DNA of 64,000 nt from the NCBI GenBank assembly GCA_027924645.1, contig BSBN01000213.1, positions 35,528,501-35,592,500 of the forward strand, read 5' to 3'. Below, piece by piece: positions 1 through 11,388 of this stretch. The notes beneath the pieces are model-generated. The model worked only from the letters and a program-made list of their open reading frames with translations, was not told where the DNA came from and ran no database searches. Positions within the stretch are counted from its first letter, which is position 1. Each line of letters starts with the position of its first letter. The position numbers were made by a program, and so were the translations under genes. This DNA is from Cunninghamia lanceolata. Its lineage: Eukaryota; Streptophyta; Pinopsida; Cupressales; Cupressaceae.

Positions 1-235
1 TATTTCATGCACCTATACATGCATAAATAACTCTATTTTATATTTAATTAACTACTCATGTATTCCCTTGCATTCCCATGCACTCCTTTTTATTCACTTC
101 TTCTTGAGAGATAAGCTTTTGCTGGGTAGATCACTCCAATTTTATCCTAGATCACTCTTGAATCTTCTAGGTTAACTCTCCAATCAGATTGAGTTAACTC
201 TCCTTCTTCTTCACCTCTCATCCCTTCTTCTAACC

Positions 236-243
236 TATAAATA
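236..243 (+). promoter_or_regulatory. TATA box of the H 5' LTR
   Basis: TATAAATA is followed by a C/T-rich stretch, and the same motif sits at 30018-30025 in the 3' LTR. It is the likely core promoter for the element, with transcription expected to start about 30 bases downstream. The assignment rests on motif and conservation only. Confidence 0.6.
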
Positions 244-1003
244 CCCCCTCCCTCTAGCACAAAGGGAGGTAATTTCATTTGTTCACACAACTCTTATAGG
301 CTATTGCTCTCCAAATCCAACATTCTCATGCTCATACATGACATAAGAGCCTTTTGCTTTCGTTTGTTATCTCATTTATCTTTTCTAAAAGCTTGTTCAC
401 ATCCATATGCTACTCACATCACAAACCACAATTCTCATTAACCTCTCATTGAGCTCTCTTCAAAGCTTCAAAGCTTCTTTTGCTTCCATTTCCTTTTTGT
501 CACCAAGAGGATCACCCCACTACTACATAAGGATTTGAGGTTTCCATTACAAGGATTTTTGAGGGGAGTGGAGGCTCATGCATCTCCAGGTTCCTTTATT
601 CTTTCTTTTCATTTCATAGTAATTAGATAATCAAAAGTTTGCACTTGGAAATAGTAAAATACATGTTTGCTTTTTCCTCAATAGGCTAAGTAGATTTGCA
701 TTGTTAAATTAGTTTCCTTTTCCAAAGTTCATATATTAAAAGCAATTTTCCTTTCTTAGATTAATTGATCCATCTATTCAAGAAACAAACAAAAACATAG
801 AATACATTGCATTATATAACTTCATCATAACTTGCATACATTTGCTAATTCCTAGATTAAGAAAAAGCACTTTTGATTTCCAAAAACATAAAAAAGCACA
901 AAAAAATGTTTTGCATTCATTTAGGCTTGCATTCATAAAATCTAAAAAGAATAAAAAACATTAGAAACATAGAAAGTTCACAAAACCCTTGGTCCCAACA
1001 CAA

Positions 1004-1123
1004 GGTCAATTACAGTCAAACATTGGTCAAAACCCTTGATTTCGTCACAAGGTCAAATAAAGTCAACACAAAGTCAAACCTTAGGTCACACAAACCCTAA
1101 GTCAAAACCCTCGATCAAGTCAA
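1004..1123 (+). promoter_or_regulatory. Cluster of W-box-like hexamers in the H 5' LTR
   Basis: Eight GGTCAA or AGTCAA hexamers start at 1004, 1014, 1025, 1051, 1061, 1072, 1100 and 1118. On the minus strand each reads TTGACC or TTGACT, the W-box core recognised by WRKY factors. Eight such sites also occur in the 3' LTR at 30781-30898. They lie downstream of the TATA box, so they would be intragenic or leader sites rather than an upstream enhancer. A regulatory role is inference. Confidence 0.4.
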
Positions 1124-1691
1124 GGTTAGCTTAAACTACCTATCTCTTATCTCAGCTCATGAATGTGCCCTGGATTGAGAGGTGAGTGGGTGAGGGTAAT
1201 CCTCAATGAGATAGAGGAGATCCACCCAAGACCGTAACAAAACCCACTAGTCATACAACAACAACGAGAAGCATTTAGACAACTCCTAGTACAACAAGAA
1301 TTCATCCAACAACATGAATGAGAATTGAACATCAATGAAAACAATAGCCTACTCACACAACATTGGAACATCTAAAACCCCAACAGGAGAATGATGACTA
1401 GTGACCCTTTAGGTCATACAGTTATCTCTACAACTATGCTCTGAAACACCGTATCCACACAAGTGCACTACAATACAGGCCCCAGGACATGCCGACCTCT
1501 CTCCACAAAGTCCATCTCTCCAATGAGCTAGACCACCCCCATGTCTTGCCTCCTCTTGACTAGCTACTTCCACGAGAGAGAGAATGACGTGGAGGTTCAC
1601 CCCGTGGAAAGGAGAGAGGGTCTATGTGCACGCCAAAACTGACTCAACTGCCCCTGAGGCCATCGAGTTGTGATTGTGAGCGTACATATTT

Positions 1692-1707
1692 TGGTGAACC
1701 TAACGTG
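1692..1707 (+). other. Candidate primer binding site of element H
   Basis: Five bases after the LTR end the sequence reads TGGTGAACCTAACGTG. It begins with the TGG expected opposite a tRNA CCA end and loosely resembles a site for a lysine tRNA, with two mismatches and a two-base insertion. The position supports the call; the tRNA identity is uncertain. Confidence 0.4.
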
Positions 1708-1880
1708 AATTGTAGAGCCTTTTGGTTATGTTGTTTGCATTACCATTATTTGGACCTCATTGTTTCTAGATTTCAAAACATTTCCATTTTAATCTTCATA
1801 GCCACTTCCACCTTCATCGCCTTCGTCATCGCTCATTCCATTTATTTTGTGGTGTCTATGACACCCTCGAATATGACTAA

Positions 1881-3397
1881 ACTAGATCTAAACTTAGGGA
1901 ATATCCCTCTAGGGAACCAGAAACTCCCTCTTTTGATAGGTATGTGCCACCTCACCCAGATGTGCCAATCACAAATTGCTATGATTACGAAGACTCTTAC
2001 TATGAACAAGACCAAAAATAACTCAAGTGTTCTCTATCTTTTAACAATCCTACTTGGGAACATAACCTTGCCATACCAAATGTGGCTCACAAAACTAGGA
2101 GAGTAGAACTAAGATCAGAAATCCATCATCTGGATCAACCATCCACAAGTACCTCAAGTACTCATCTTGATGAAGAAGTAAGAAGGTTGGAAAGACATTT
2201 GCAAGAGGCAAGAGACACTCAAGAAGCATTAAAAGTTACCCTACAGGAAGAACAAAGAGAAAATGTTACATGAGAAGAAGCATAGAATCATGACAACACT
2301 CGAAGGGAAAACCCTAGAAATGAAGAAGTGCCTAGAGGTCCTGCTCCTGTAGACCTAATTGTGACTCTAGTGCAAAAAATTAGAACCTTGGAAGGAGAGA
2401 AACCTATTTTTAAAAGGAGACAGAAGTCATATGATAATATCATAATTGAACCACATTACTCAAGGTCCCCCTATCTCAACTATTACTCAAGAAATGCAAG
2501 TAACGACATGTTTCTGAATAAGAAACCTCCTATTCAAAACAAACAAGCAATGCTAAGAAGCCAAGAAAATCAGACATTGGGTTATCAAAACCCCCCTATA
2601 GGATTGATGCTATCAACTCCTCAATCACAAAGTGCCTTTTTAGGCACATACCTAGAGTACTTGAAAGAACCACTTGACTTAAACATAAGAAATGTTTAGA
2701 TCTTTCCAAAGACCCTAGAAGGAATAGCTCTAGATTGGTACTATTACGTACCAAAAGCTTCAATACACTCATTCAGGCAATTAATTAGAGAGTTTGTCAT
2801 GGCTTTTGACATGAACAAATTTGTAAAAATAGGAATTAGGGAATTCTTATCCATGAAACAAGAACTGAACGAATCAGTAGCCCATTTTGTAACCCAATGG
2901 AGACAAGTGCTCTATTCTTCAACTAGTGCTCTGAAGATGGACCATCATGAGTTATGTGACCTTTTCTTGCATGCCTTAAACAAGGACATGAGAGAAGATG
3001 TTCAAAAGTTACCTTACAAGTCCTACAAAGAGGCCTTGGACAGTGCTTTAAGAATTGACCAAGTAGCCATTGATAGTGGCAGAAGGGTCTACGGGTCAAA
3101 TGGAAAATTGATGAGGGAGGAGACAAGAAACAATGGCCTTGTCATTAAGATTCTCATAAGAAATAGAAATGAAACAACAGATTGGGTGACAAATCAACCC
3201 CTTGTTAGGAAAGTAAGAGACAATTATAACAAAAAAGACTATTACCCTCCCAATGTCAATGCAATTGATCATCTGAGAAAAACACGTATTTTCCAAGGGA
3301 CAATTATCAGAGTTGGAATCCAAATGGAAATGGTAATGACGGAAGGTATGAAAGAACCCCATATAAGTACAATCAATTTTGTTCTTTTCATAGAACT
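1881..3397 (+). pseudogene. Element H gag, N-terminal and core part, interrupted
   Basis: One reading frame carries a gag-like protein with several stops. It starts with an acidic/Tyr-rich stretch, then a coiled coil near 2130-2270 (EEVRRLERHLQEARDTQEAL). A retrotransposon capsid-type core follows at about 2630-3080, where a hydrophobic LEGIALDWYY motif is followed by FRQLIREF and a MKQELNESVAHFVTQWRQ helix. A frameshift near 3288 moves the frame so that the zinc-finger start (FCSFHR) abuts position 3397. Element A is inserted exactly there, and the rest of the finger (GHS...) resumes at 14505. The product would package element RNA. The layout and zinc-finger style match Tat/Athila gag. No usable start codon is evident. 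Confidence 0.7.
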
Positions 3398-5994
3398 TGT
3401 TACATCCCCAACTTATGATTTAGCTTAATCTTATTTTTGTGTGGTAATTAGGATGATTAACCATAGTTTAATGATTAGATGTTGTGGAGATATCTAATTT
3501 AATCATTGATAATGTGGATACTGACTAGTGTTAGACATGAGATTACATGTTCATATGATTATTTAATTATTATGAATTATGAATAAGATAATGATGCACT
3601 GATCATGATTTTATGATGGTGAGTGTGAACAGGAAATGAATCTTCCTTCAAAGACAAAAGGAGAGTATCATCTAGGAGGAAGAGATCGATGTTGGGAAAT
3701 GGGTCAAATTGCCATTTGAGTATCAGATTTTCATCCTTATGAACCCTCGTAAGTCTGAGTGAGTTGCATCTTTTCCTTGCTAGTCAATTTCCTTTATGTG
3801 TTGACATGTCAGTTTGAGTTATCTTGATGATGTTTATGTCAACTCGACTAAATGACGTTCCTAGAACATCAACATAATTCAAGAGGTAGTCTCGCCAAGT
3901 GGTGGAGTACTTTCTTATTTCTTTATTTATTTCTGAACCGGGATTTTGAATCTATTATTCTTTATTATATAATACTTAGGGTTTATAGCAAAGAAGGGGG
4001 AGTGGTACTCAACCCCTAAATCACATTTTGATTGTGTCACCATATTGGTGATGATGTCATTTGATGACATCTTGGAGTATTATGGGTACCCTCATACATC
4101 ATGTAGATACATGTGAAGTTTTTAAGGTATAATCATTTAACCTTGTTATCGAGCTCCTTTTTGTTATTAATGTATATGTGTTTTAAGTGTATAGGCTGAT
4201 ATCAACCATGGTGAGTGGGATGAATAGAGGCCATTTCAGACCCACTTGGATCCTAACCTTGTTGTCCACTTATTAGTGGCAAGCATGGACTGAGAAAATA
4301 GAATGAGGCCATGGGATGGTTGAGTGGGGTAACTGCTTACCCTTCGTGGAGCTCGAAGGTGGTGGGCTTATCGCATGCAAAGAGAATGAGAGACTTTGTT
4401 TTGTGTAGTCTTTATTTTCACAGTGCGTTCAGGGGAAAAGAGCAAGAACAAGGGATATATCTAGTTTTTTGGAAAGAAAACCTCAGAGATATAGGAGAGA
4501 GTTGGAGAATGACAACGCTCAGTCTAGAGCTGCCAAGAGGCCGAATCGGGTACTCATATATAATACCTATAGCTATGTTTTGAAGTATTGAAAGACTATT
4601 ATTATTTAGTATGATAACAATATGTTACCACTATGTGAATGGAGTCAACTGTGTTTACATTTAAAAGATAAACTTGTTATAACTATTGTTCTGTGGTTAT
4701 CATGGAAGTCCCTCGAGGCCAAGCATTTGTAAAGGCTATTATAAACAGATCCTTGAGGTCGTAATTTATGTTGTTTAATCTTGATATTGCATACATTATG
4801 GAGAGAATCTCCAAGCCCTTGAGGCCATATACAAACTTATAATACAAACTTGTAATATTTGTTGATACCCAGTCACTCGAGGCGCTTGAGGCCGAGCTAG
4901 TGCTTGATTTAGCATGCAATATACTTGTGTGCCGATATGGCACAGGTTGAAAATGATTTAATGATAAAACTAAAGCTATCATTGATGTTCTCGAGCTGAC
5001 TATACTCAGGAAACAAAGTGTTTAAAACTATTATGATATGGTATGTGCTTTGGAAGAATCAGTCTGTATGTGGGCCGAGAACCTTACTTGAACCATAATG
5101 ATAAGCTTCATGAAACTTTAACCTGTGAATGTGCATAGAGCAGTTAACTACCATTCATGAGAACTATAACCACAATGATAGACTGCTAAAGAAGGTTATT
5201 AGGATATCCATAATGAAGTCCTTAAATTTAAAAGAGTATATGTGACGACTCCTTGTGCTAGACCTAGAGAGGTTGAACTAAGCATACTGTAGGATGAGAC
5301 AACTTCTAAGTCAAGTAAGGGTGGTGGACATACGACTATGTTCATTGCGAAATGTATATGTATGTAAATATTTGGCCAAAGTAATGCATTCGTCTCTACA
5401 TGCATTAATCATCCTATAGTGCTCTAGATGGCATAATGTTTCCAGTAGTGTCATACATAGTTGGAGTGGATCTATAGTTGTGTGACCGTGAAATATTATG
5501 AAGCACACAACACCAGATACTCAGATGGAAAACCTAACAGTTTCTTATATATATACCTTCTATGAAGGGTAGGGCCGCTTCCATGTAGGAAGTTGTGTGG
5601 GGGATGACTAGTATGTGGTTGGAGGAAAAGCACTCCGATGCTGCTCTCCTTCCCAAGTAGAAGACAAGTTGAGGCTTATGAAAATAGATGTCAAAATTCT
5701 AGATGCAATGTTTTCTTTATATGACTTGATAGAATTGTTATGTATCATTTTATATTTGATGCCTAGAGCATAGCTTTGTACATGTATAATGAAGGTCATT
5801 CACTAATGTGGTATAATTGGATAATGTAATTCTAAGTTTTGTTATATTCTAGAAAAGAATAAAATGCTTAATTATTGTGATAATGTTAACCCATTTTTGT
5901 TTAACTATGATTTGGTTAATCAAGATGTGTACTTACTTTTAGTTAAGATGATTAATTATGTTTAATTATGAGCATTATGGAATGTCATGTTACA
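3398..5994 (+). repeat. Element A 5' LTR (2597 bp)
   Basis: It begins TGTTACATCC and ends in CA at 5993-5994, directly before the primer binding site. It aligns end to end with 11389-14499 except for a 512-base block missing here at 5252-5256, where only one copy of the pentamer CTTGT remains. It carries several CTCGAGGCC/CTTGAGGCC repeats at about 4700-4900 and a TATATATATA tract at 5545-5554 that may act as a TATA box. Short antisense ORFs are present but are not considered genes. Confidence 0.92.
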
Positions 5995-5996
5995 TA

Positions 5997-6018
5997 TAGT
6001 ATCAGAGCTACCAGGTTC
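5997..6018 (+). other. Element A primer binding site (initiator Met tRNA type)
   Basis: TAGTATCAGAGCTACCAGG lies two bases after the LTR. It differs by one base from the standard plant TGGTATCAGAGC start of an initiator-methionine tRNA primer site, and the following CCAGGTTC also resembles the tRNA complement. The G-to-A change may have damaged priming. Confidence 0.85.
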
Positions 6019-6767
6019 AATACATGGACCTATGAGCTCACTACTTGATGATTATTTGTATCCAACATTACGATTGCTAATGTTTAGATGTTCTTATGCC
6101 AGAATGGTAAGGATAAGAATGACACCTAGAAATAAGGTAAGAGGAAACTACCTACGTTACCTTAAGGTCTTGAGGGAGCGAGCCTTAAGAATGTAACGCC
6201 TTGAACAAACTAGTTGCCTGGTAGGTGCATGGTTGGCTGATGATGAGACCTTCGCTGATGCTGTTAAAAGCATCAAGCAGGAGTTGAGGAAAGCAGTTAG
6301 GATTGCTGCTCCTAACTCTAAAAATGAGTCAATGGAACCCTCTGCACCTAAGGGACCGGTCATGGAAAGTGATCCTAAGGATTTTGATGTAAATAAGGAG
6401 GTTGTGGATGAGTACCTGTGAGTACTTCCACCTCCTAAAACTAATATGATAAATCTCAAGGTTGAGAAATGAACAGGGGAAAGTATCCCACTTTGATAAT
6501 GATTTGAATTAGCAAGATGTAAACAAAATTTAGTAATTTTGATGGATTATATGTAATCCAATGAAAACTATAATGCGATTAAACTTTTTTGACAATCTTT
6601 CCTTTCTTGCTAAAGATTACATGAATGAGAATAGATTTATGTTATGAATGGATTCAATGATATGGAAAGCCAATCCATGATTAATCTACAAACTTCAGGA
6701 AGAAGTAGATTGCAGCAAGGTTCAGATAAGAACCAAGATGGGAGATAGCCAGGATGAAGGGTAACCT
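6019..6767 (+). other. Element A leader region, no supported gene
   Basis: About 750 bases lie between the primer site and the first recognisable gag frame. A 62-codon open stretch at 6233-6421 is rich in Asp, Glu and Lys and could be a remnant of the gag N-terminus in another frame. I cannot confirm it, and nothing else is recognisable. Confidence 0.4.
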
Positions 6768-7862
6768 TCAAGGCACTCTGAATCTAAACTTGACCAAATC
6801 CTCACTTTTCTTCAAGAGACAAGAGCAAGAGTAGGAACTCTCAAAGAGGAGGTCAGGGGCTAGGAAAGACCCAGGTGGGAAGAAGATTATGGGGGTGATG
6901 ATGAGGCATGTCATAATGACACCACCCAAAGTAAGCACAGAGAGAATAACTCTGAGGCCAGACAAGAAGAGGATAGAAAAAGCCATATGGCTTTGGAATT
7001 ATCCTAGGACATGAGAAAGGTTATACCTCCCAAGTTTGATGGGTCTGTAAGTGGAGATGCTGCTAAGGCATGGCTTACAGAAATGGAAAAGTATTTCAAA
7101 ATAAGAAATTACACTGAGATCACTAAAGCAGTATGGGGAGCATACCAGATGGTGGGTGAAGCATCCACATGGTGGATGAACAAAAAGATTGAGTTAGGCT
7201 TGAGGTCTACAAGTCTAACTTGGGATAGGTTCATGGAACTTTTTAGGCAAAGATGGTTCCCTTAATTGTTCTATGATCAAAAGCTTATAGATTTCCATAA
7301 TCTAAGATAGGGAGATCTAACTGTGAATGAATACTGGGAAAAGTTCACTCACCTACTTAAGTATGTACTGCAATACAAACAGGATGAGAGATTTTGCATC
7401 CCAACGTTTATATTGGGATTAAACACCCAAATTGGGGCTAAGGTCGATGTGCATGGTCCCACTTCAATGGACCAGATCTATGAGAAGGCCATCAAATAGG
7501 AACAAAAATTGAAAGCTATGTCTGCTTACAGAAAAAGGAACCGAAAGAGGTATAATTGGTCTGAATCATCTCAGTCCTCTAAGAAAAAGGGGAAAAAGTA
7601 GGATTTTACTGAGAAAAATGATAAAGGGGCCAAGTATAAGCAAACTAAGTCCAAGGGGAAGAAGAAGAGAAATATCTACTCCAAGAAAAATAGAGACAAT
7701 TTTGGGAAACCGCAGGAGAGGCGAGGACATGTGGGAGGGTGCTATACATGTGGAGGAGATCATTATGCCAACCAGTGTCCTAAAAAGATGTAGGGAGCGC
7801 AACCATGAGGAAACCCTCTACCTTCTCAGTAGGCAGCATTCCAACAATGCATCCATGTAGCC
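6768..7862 (+). pseudogene. Element A gag (capsid/nucleocapsid)
   Basis: A single frame with scattered stops runs into the pol frame without a break. An N-terminal helical stretch (SKLDQILTFLQETRARV) is followed by a capsid core from 7011: PPKFDG, AKAWLTEMEKYF, then a WW motif at about 7170. This is the usual retrotransposon gag signature, also seen in the chromovirus elements B and C. A Lys/Arg-rich tail follows. It ends in a CCHC zinc knuckle at 7740-7781 (CYTCGGDHYANQC) that binds RNA. Stops at 7005, 7263 and 7498 break it. Its product would form the virus-like particle. Confidence 0.85.
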
Positions 7863-10800
7863 TTGGACAATAGGCCGGCCGAATACCAAATTACTCCCAT
7901 TGAAACTACATATATTTTATCTAGTCTCCCAATTTCAGTTTTAATTGATACTGGTGCTACAGAATGCTTTTTTTCCCCTAAGATTTTAAGAAAAATTCCT
8001 AGAAAATCTGGATATATGGCAAACACATGGTCAATAGAATATGCAAATCAAACCAAGGCTCAGGTAGAGCAATGCCTATTTCAGGCTAGGGTTGAACTTC
8101 CAAGTTTCTCCACTGAAGTAAACCTTTATGTAGCCCCACTAGGCTCATACGATGTTATCCTTGGAATAAATAGGTTATGGATACATCAAGCCAAAGTGGG
8201 CTTTTATGCCAAAACAATAGAATGTCTTGATGACTTAGGAAACAAAGTCTTTTTACAAGGGAACCCAAGGGAAGTCAAACTAAGACAAATTTCTTCCCTA
8301 CAAATGAAAAGAGCTCAAAGAAAAGGATGCCAACTTTTTGCTATCAACATGGAAAAACTAAATGGGTTTAAGGAAACCAATTTCCAAGATGACTTAATGT
8401 TTTATGAGTCTCAGAAACTCAATGAAGTTGGGAAGGAGTCCATAGATCATAAGAGATCAGATATGGACAGGTATCCTTTTCCTAGAGATTTTGAGGACAT
8501 ATTTTCATATGAGCTATTGGGATTACACCCTAAAAGAGATTTTGATTTATCTATGAATATTATTCCAGGGTCAGAACCTATATCTAAATCCCCCTATAGA
8601 ATGACCACTACGGAGTTAATGGAGATAAAGGCTCAATTACAAGAACTGTTAGATAAAGGGCTAATTAGACCTAGTGTGTCACCCTAAGGAGCACCAGTCA
8701 TATTTGTGAAAAAGATAGATGGTACCTTGTAGTTGTGCATAGATTACACATGTTAAATAAGGCAACCATTAAAAATAAATACCTATTGCCCCACATTGAT
8801 GATCTTTTTGATCAAATGAGAGGAGCAACTATGTTTTCCAAGATCAATCTTCGGTCTGGGTATCACCAATTGAGATTAAAGGATGAGGACATCCACAAAA
8901 TAGCCTTTAGAACAAGGTATGGGCATTATGAGTTCACTTTCCTACCTTTTGGATTAACAAACGTACCTATGACATTTATGAACCTAATGAACAGTGTGTT
9001 TAGGGATTGTTTGGACAAGTTTGTCCTAGTTTTTCTTGATGACATTCTAATCTACTCTAAGAATGAGGAAGAGCACATTCAACATTTAAGGATCATTCTT
9101 TAGAGGTTGAGAGAGCATAAACTGTATGGAAAGCTCTCTAAATGCACTTTCTTTCAAAGGAAAGTACAATATTTGGGCCACATAATTTCAGCTAAGGGAA
9201 TAGCTATGGACCCAACTAAGATTAAGGCTATTTTGGAATGGCCAGTGCCAAGGAACATGCATGAGGTTTGAAGTTTCATGGGCCTTGTAGGTTACTATAG
9301 GAAATTTGTGGAAATCTTTTCAAAAACTGCTTACCTTATAACTTCCTTCCAAAGAAAAGGCAAGAGATTTGAGTGGTGAGATAAGTGCTAGGAGGACTTT
9401 GACCAACTGAAGGAAAAATTGACTTCAGCACCAATTTTGAAAGTACCTGACCTAGAAAGTCAATTTGTAGTCATTACCGATGCCTTAGGGGAAGGCTTAC
9501 ATGGTGTACTAGTCTAGGATGGACAAGTTATTACATATGAATCTTGGAAACTGAAAACTTATGAACAAAACTATGCCCCTCATGATTTAGAATTTGTAAC
9601 AGTAATACATGCTCTGCAAATGTGGAGACACTACTTGCTTGGGAAACCCTTTGAGCTAAAAACAGACCATTAAGGGCTCAAATATATGTTTACTCAACCC
9701 CATCTAAATGCTCGTCAAAGGAGATGGTTGGAGTTTATCTCGGATTATGACTTCAAGATTAAATATATTCAAGGAAAAGAAAACTGAGTGGTAGATACCC
9801 TAAGTAGGAGAAGACATATATCCTCAATGATCTCCATACATTCTGATTTTAAGAATCAAGTACTACAGAAGTCTAAGGGAGATGAGTTTTACAAGCAGGT
9901 AAAACAGACCCTATTGGATAATCCCCAGAATCCAAGATACGATGGATTTAACCTTGAACTAGATGGTTTATTAAGGTATAGAGGATGGATGTATGTACCT
10001 AACTCCGTGGAGTTAAGGAATATGGTGTGGAAGGAGGTTCATTCTGCACTGTATTTGGGACATCCTGGAGTAACAAAGTTACCTACTAATGTGAAACCCT
10101 TATATTTTTGGAAAGGAATGAAGAGGGATGCTGCAAATTTTGTAGCTACATGTATAGAATGCCAGAGGGTGAAGGCGGAACACCATCACCTGGCAAGACT
10201 CTTATACCTTCATGAAATTCCTAAATGGAAATGGAAAATCATAAGCATGGATTTTTAACAAGGACTTCCCATGTCAAGGAACTGATACAATGCTATCTTG
10301 GTTGTGGTGGATAGACTCACCAAAGCAACTCATTTTATACTTGGAAACTTGACGGATGGGGCACCCGTCATAGCCTGCAAATTTTTTCAAGAGTTTTTTA
10401 GATTGCATGGCATTCCTGAGAAGATTATCTCAGATAGGGATGCTCGAATGACATCGAGATTTTGGAAAACCTTATTTTCTTCACTTGAAACCCAGTTGAA
10501 CATAAGCTCTACTTATCATCCTAAGATAGATGCTCAAACTGAAAGGGTAAACCAAGTGCTAGAGGATTTTTTGAGAATGTATTGCATGGACCAGCAATAC
10601 AAATGTGAAGATTATTTTCCTCTAGTAAAATTTGCCTATAATAATTCCTATCATTCTGCAATTAAGATGGCTCCATTTGAAGCATTATATGGAAGAAAGT
10701 GTCGAACCCCTATAAGCTGGGACAAGCTAGAAGATAGGATTAGCCTTGGTCCAGAAATGCTATCAAAAATGGAAGAGCAAGTCCATCTAATTAAGAAAAG

Positions 10801-11290
10801 GCTAGTGGAAGCCAATGATAGGCAGAAGAGTTATGTGGATGCTAAGAGCATCAAAAGGCATTTCTCAATGGGAGAAAAAGTCCTTTTAAGGGTAAAACCT
10901 CAAAAGAGTTCCATCAAATTTGGGAAGACATCCAAATTGGCTCCTCGATACGTGGGTCCCTTCAAAGTTATTGAAGAGGTCAACCTAGTCGCATATAGAA
11001 TTGCTCTACTACTAGCCCTTGGCATGATCCATAATGTTTTTCATGTTTCCTATTTAAAAAAGTTTAATTCAGGAGAAAATCAAATTCCTATTCTTGATTG
11101 GAATGCTATATAGGTGAAGGACCCAAGGGTGGTGGTGATCGAGCCCATCAAAGTGCTTGAAATGCATAAGCTACACTTATGTAACAAAGAGATAACACAA
11201 TGCAAGGTCCAGTGGGATCAATATGCAAAGGAAACTACCACCTGAGAAAACTAAGAGGATATGCATGCAAGATTTCCCCATCTCTTTTGA
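7863..11290 (+). pseudogene. Element A pol: protease, RT, RNase H, integrase, chromodomain
   Basis: The aspartic protease carries LIDTGA at about 7943-7960. The RT spans about 8600-9110 with the box SGYHQLRLK and FLDD at 9032-9043. RNase H follows to about 9810. Integrase has a zinc-binding HHCC region (10045-10170) and a core with MDF, SDRDAR and TERVNQ, so the DDE residues still look present. The C-terminal GPF motif sits near 10960, and 11121-11290 is a decayed chromodomain ending in FPHLF. A frameshift near 8745 and stops at about 8686, 8730, 9101, 9388, 9517, 9671, 10256, 11111 and 11245 make it inactive. Several stops replace Gln codons. Chromodomains are thought to steer integration toward particular chromatin. 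Confidence 0.9.
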
Positions 11291-11377
11291 AAAACTTTTT
11301 ATTATGCTCACAAAACATTTTCTTATTATGTTGGTTAACTTTGAAGACATTTAATCATCGGGGACGATGATTCTTAT

Positions 11378-11388
11378 GGGGGGAGATA
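11378..11388 (+). other. Element A polypurine tract
   Basis: GGGGGGAGATA directly precedes the 3' LTR. It is the expected primer for plus-strand synthesis, and both its position and composition fit. Confidence 0.85.

Larger units (their letters stand above)
1..1686 (+). repeat. Element H 5' LTR, window-truncated
   Basis: This segment aligns with 29788-31457 over its whole length, with many substitutions and small indels. The aligned part begins about 720 bases inside the complete 3' copy. It contains a TATA box at 236-243, an A-rich tract near 885-965 and a dense run of GGTCAA/AGTCAA hexamers at 1004-1123. Similarity stops just after the CA at 1685-1686, which is taken as the LTR end and is followed by a candidate primer binding site. 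Small ORFs on both strands in this segment are not conserved between the copies and are ignored. Confidence 0.75.

Noticed and set aside
1624..2106. 160-codon ORF after the H LTR
   Set aside because: It spans the LTR end, primer site and leader. Gag frame evidence lies in another frame from 1881 on.
4311..4583. Plus-strand 90-codon ORF in LTR A, with a partial copy at 12180-12422
   Set aside because: The frame is not kept between the LTR copies and no domain is visible.
4683..4982. 99-codon antisense ORF in LTR A, with a similar one at 12752-13000
   Set aside because: Its similarity follows simply from LTR duplication; stops differ, and there is no domain or start context.
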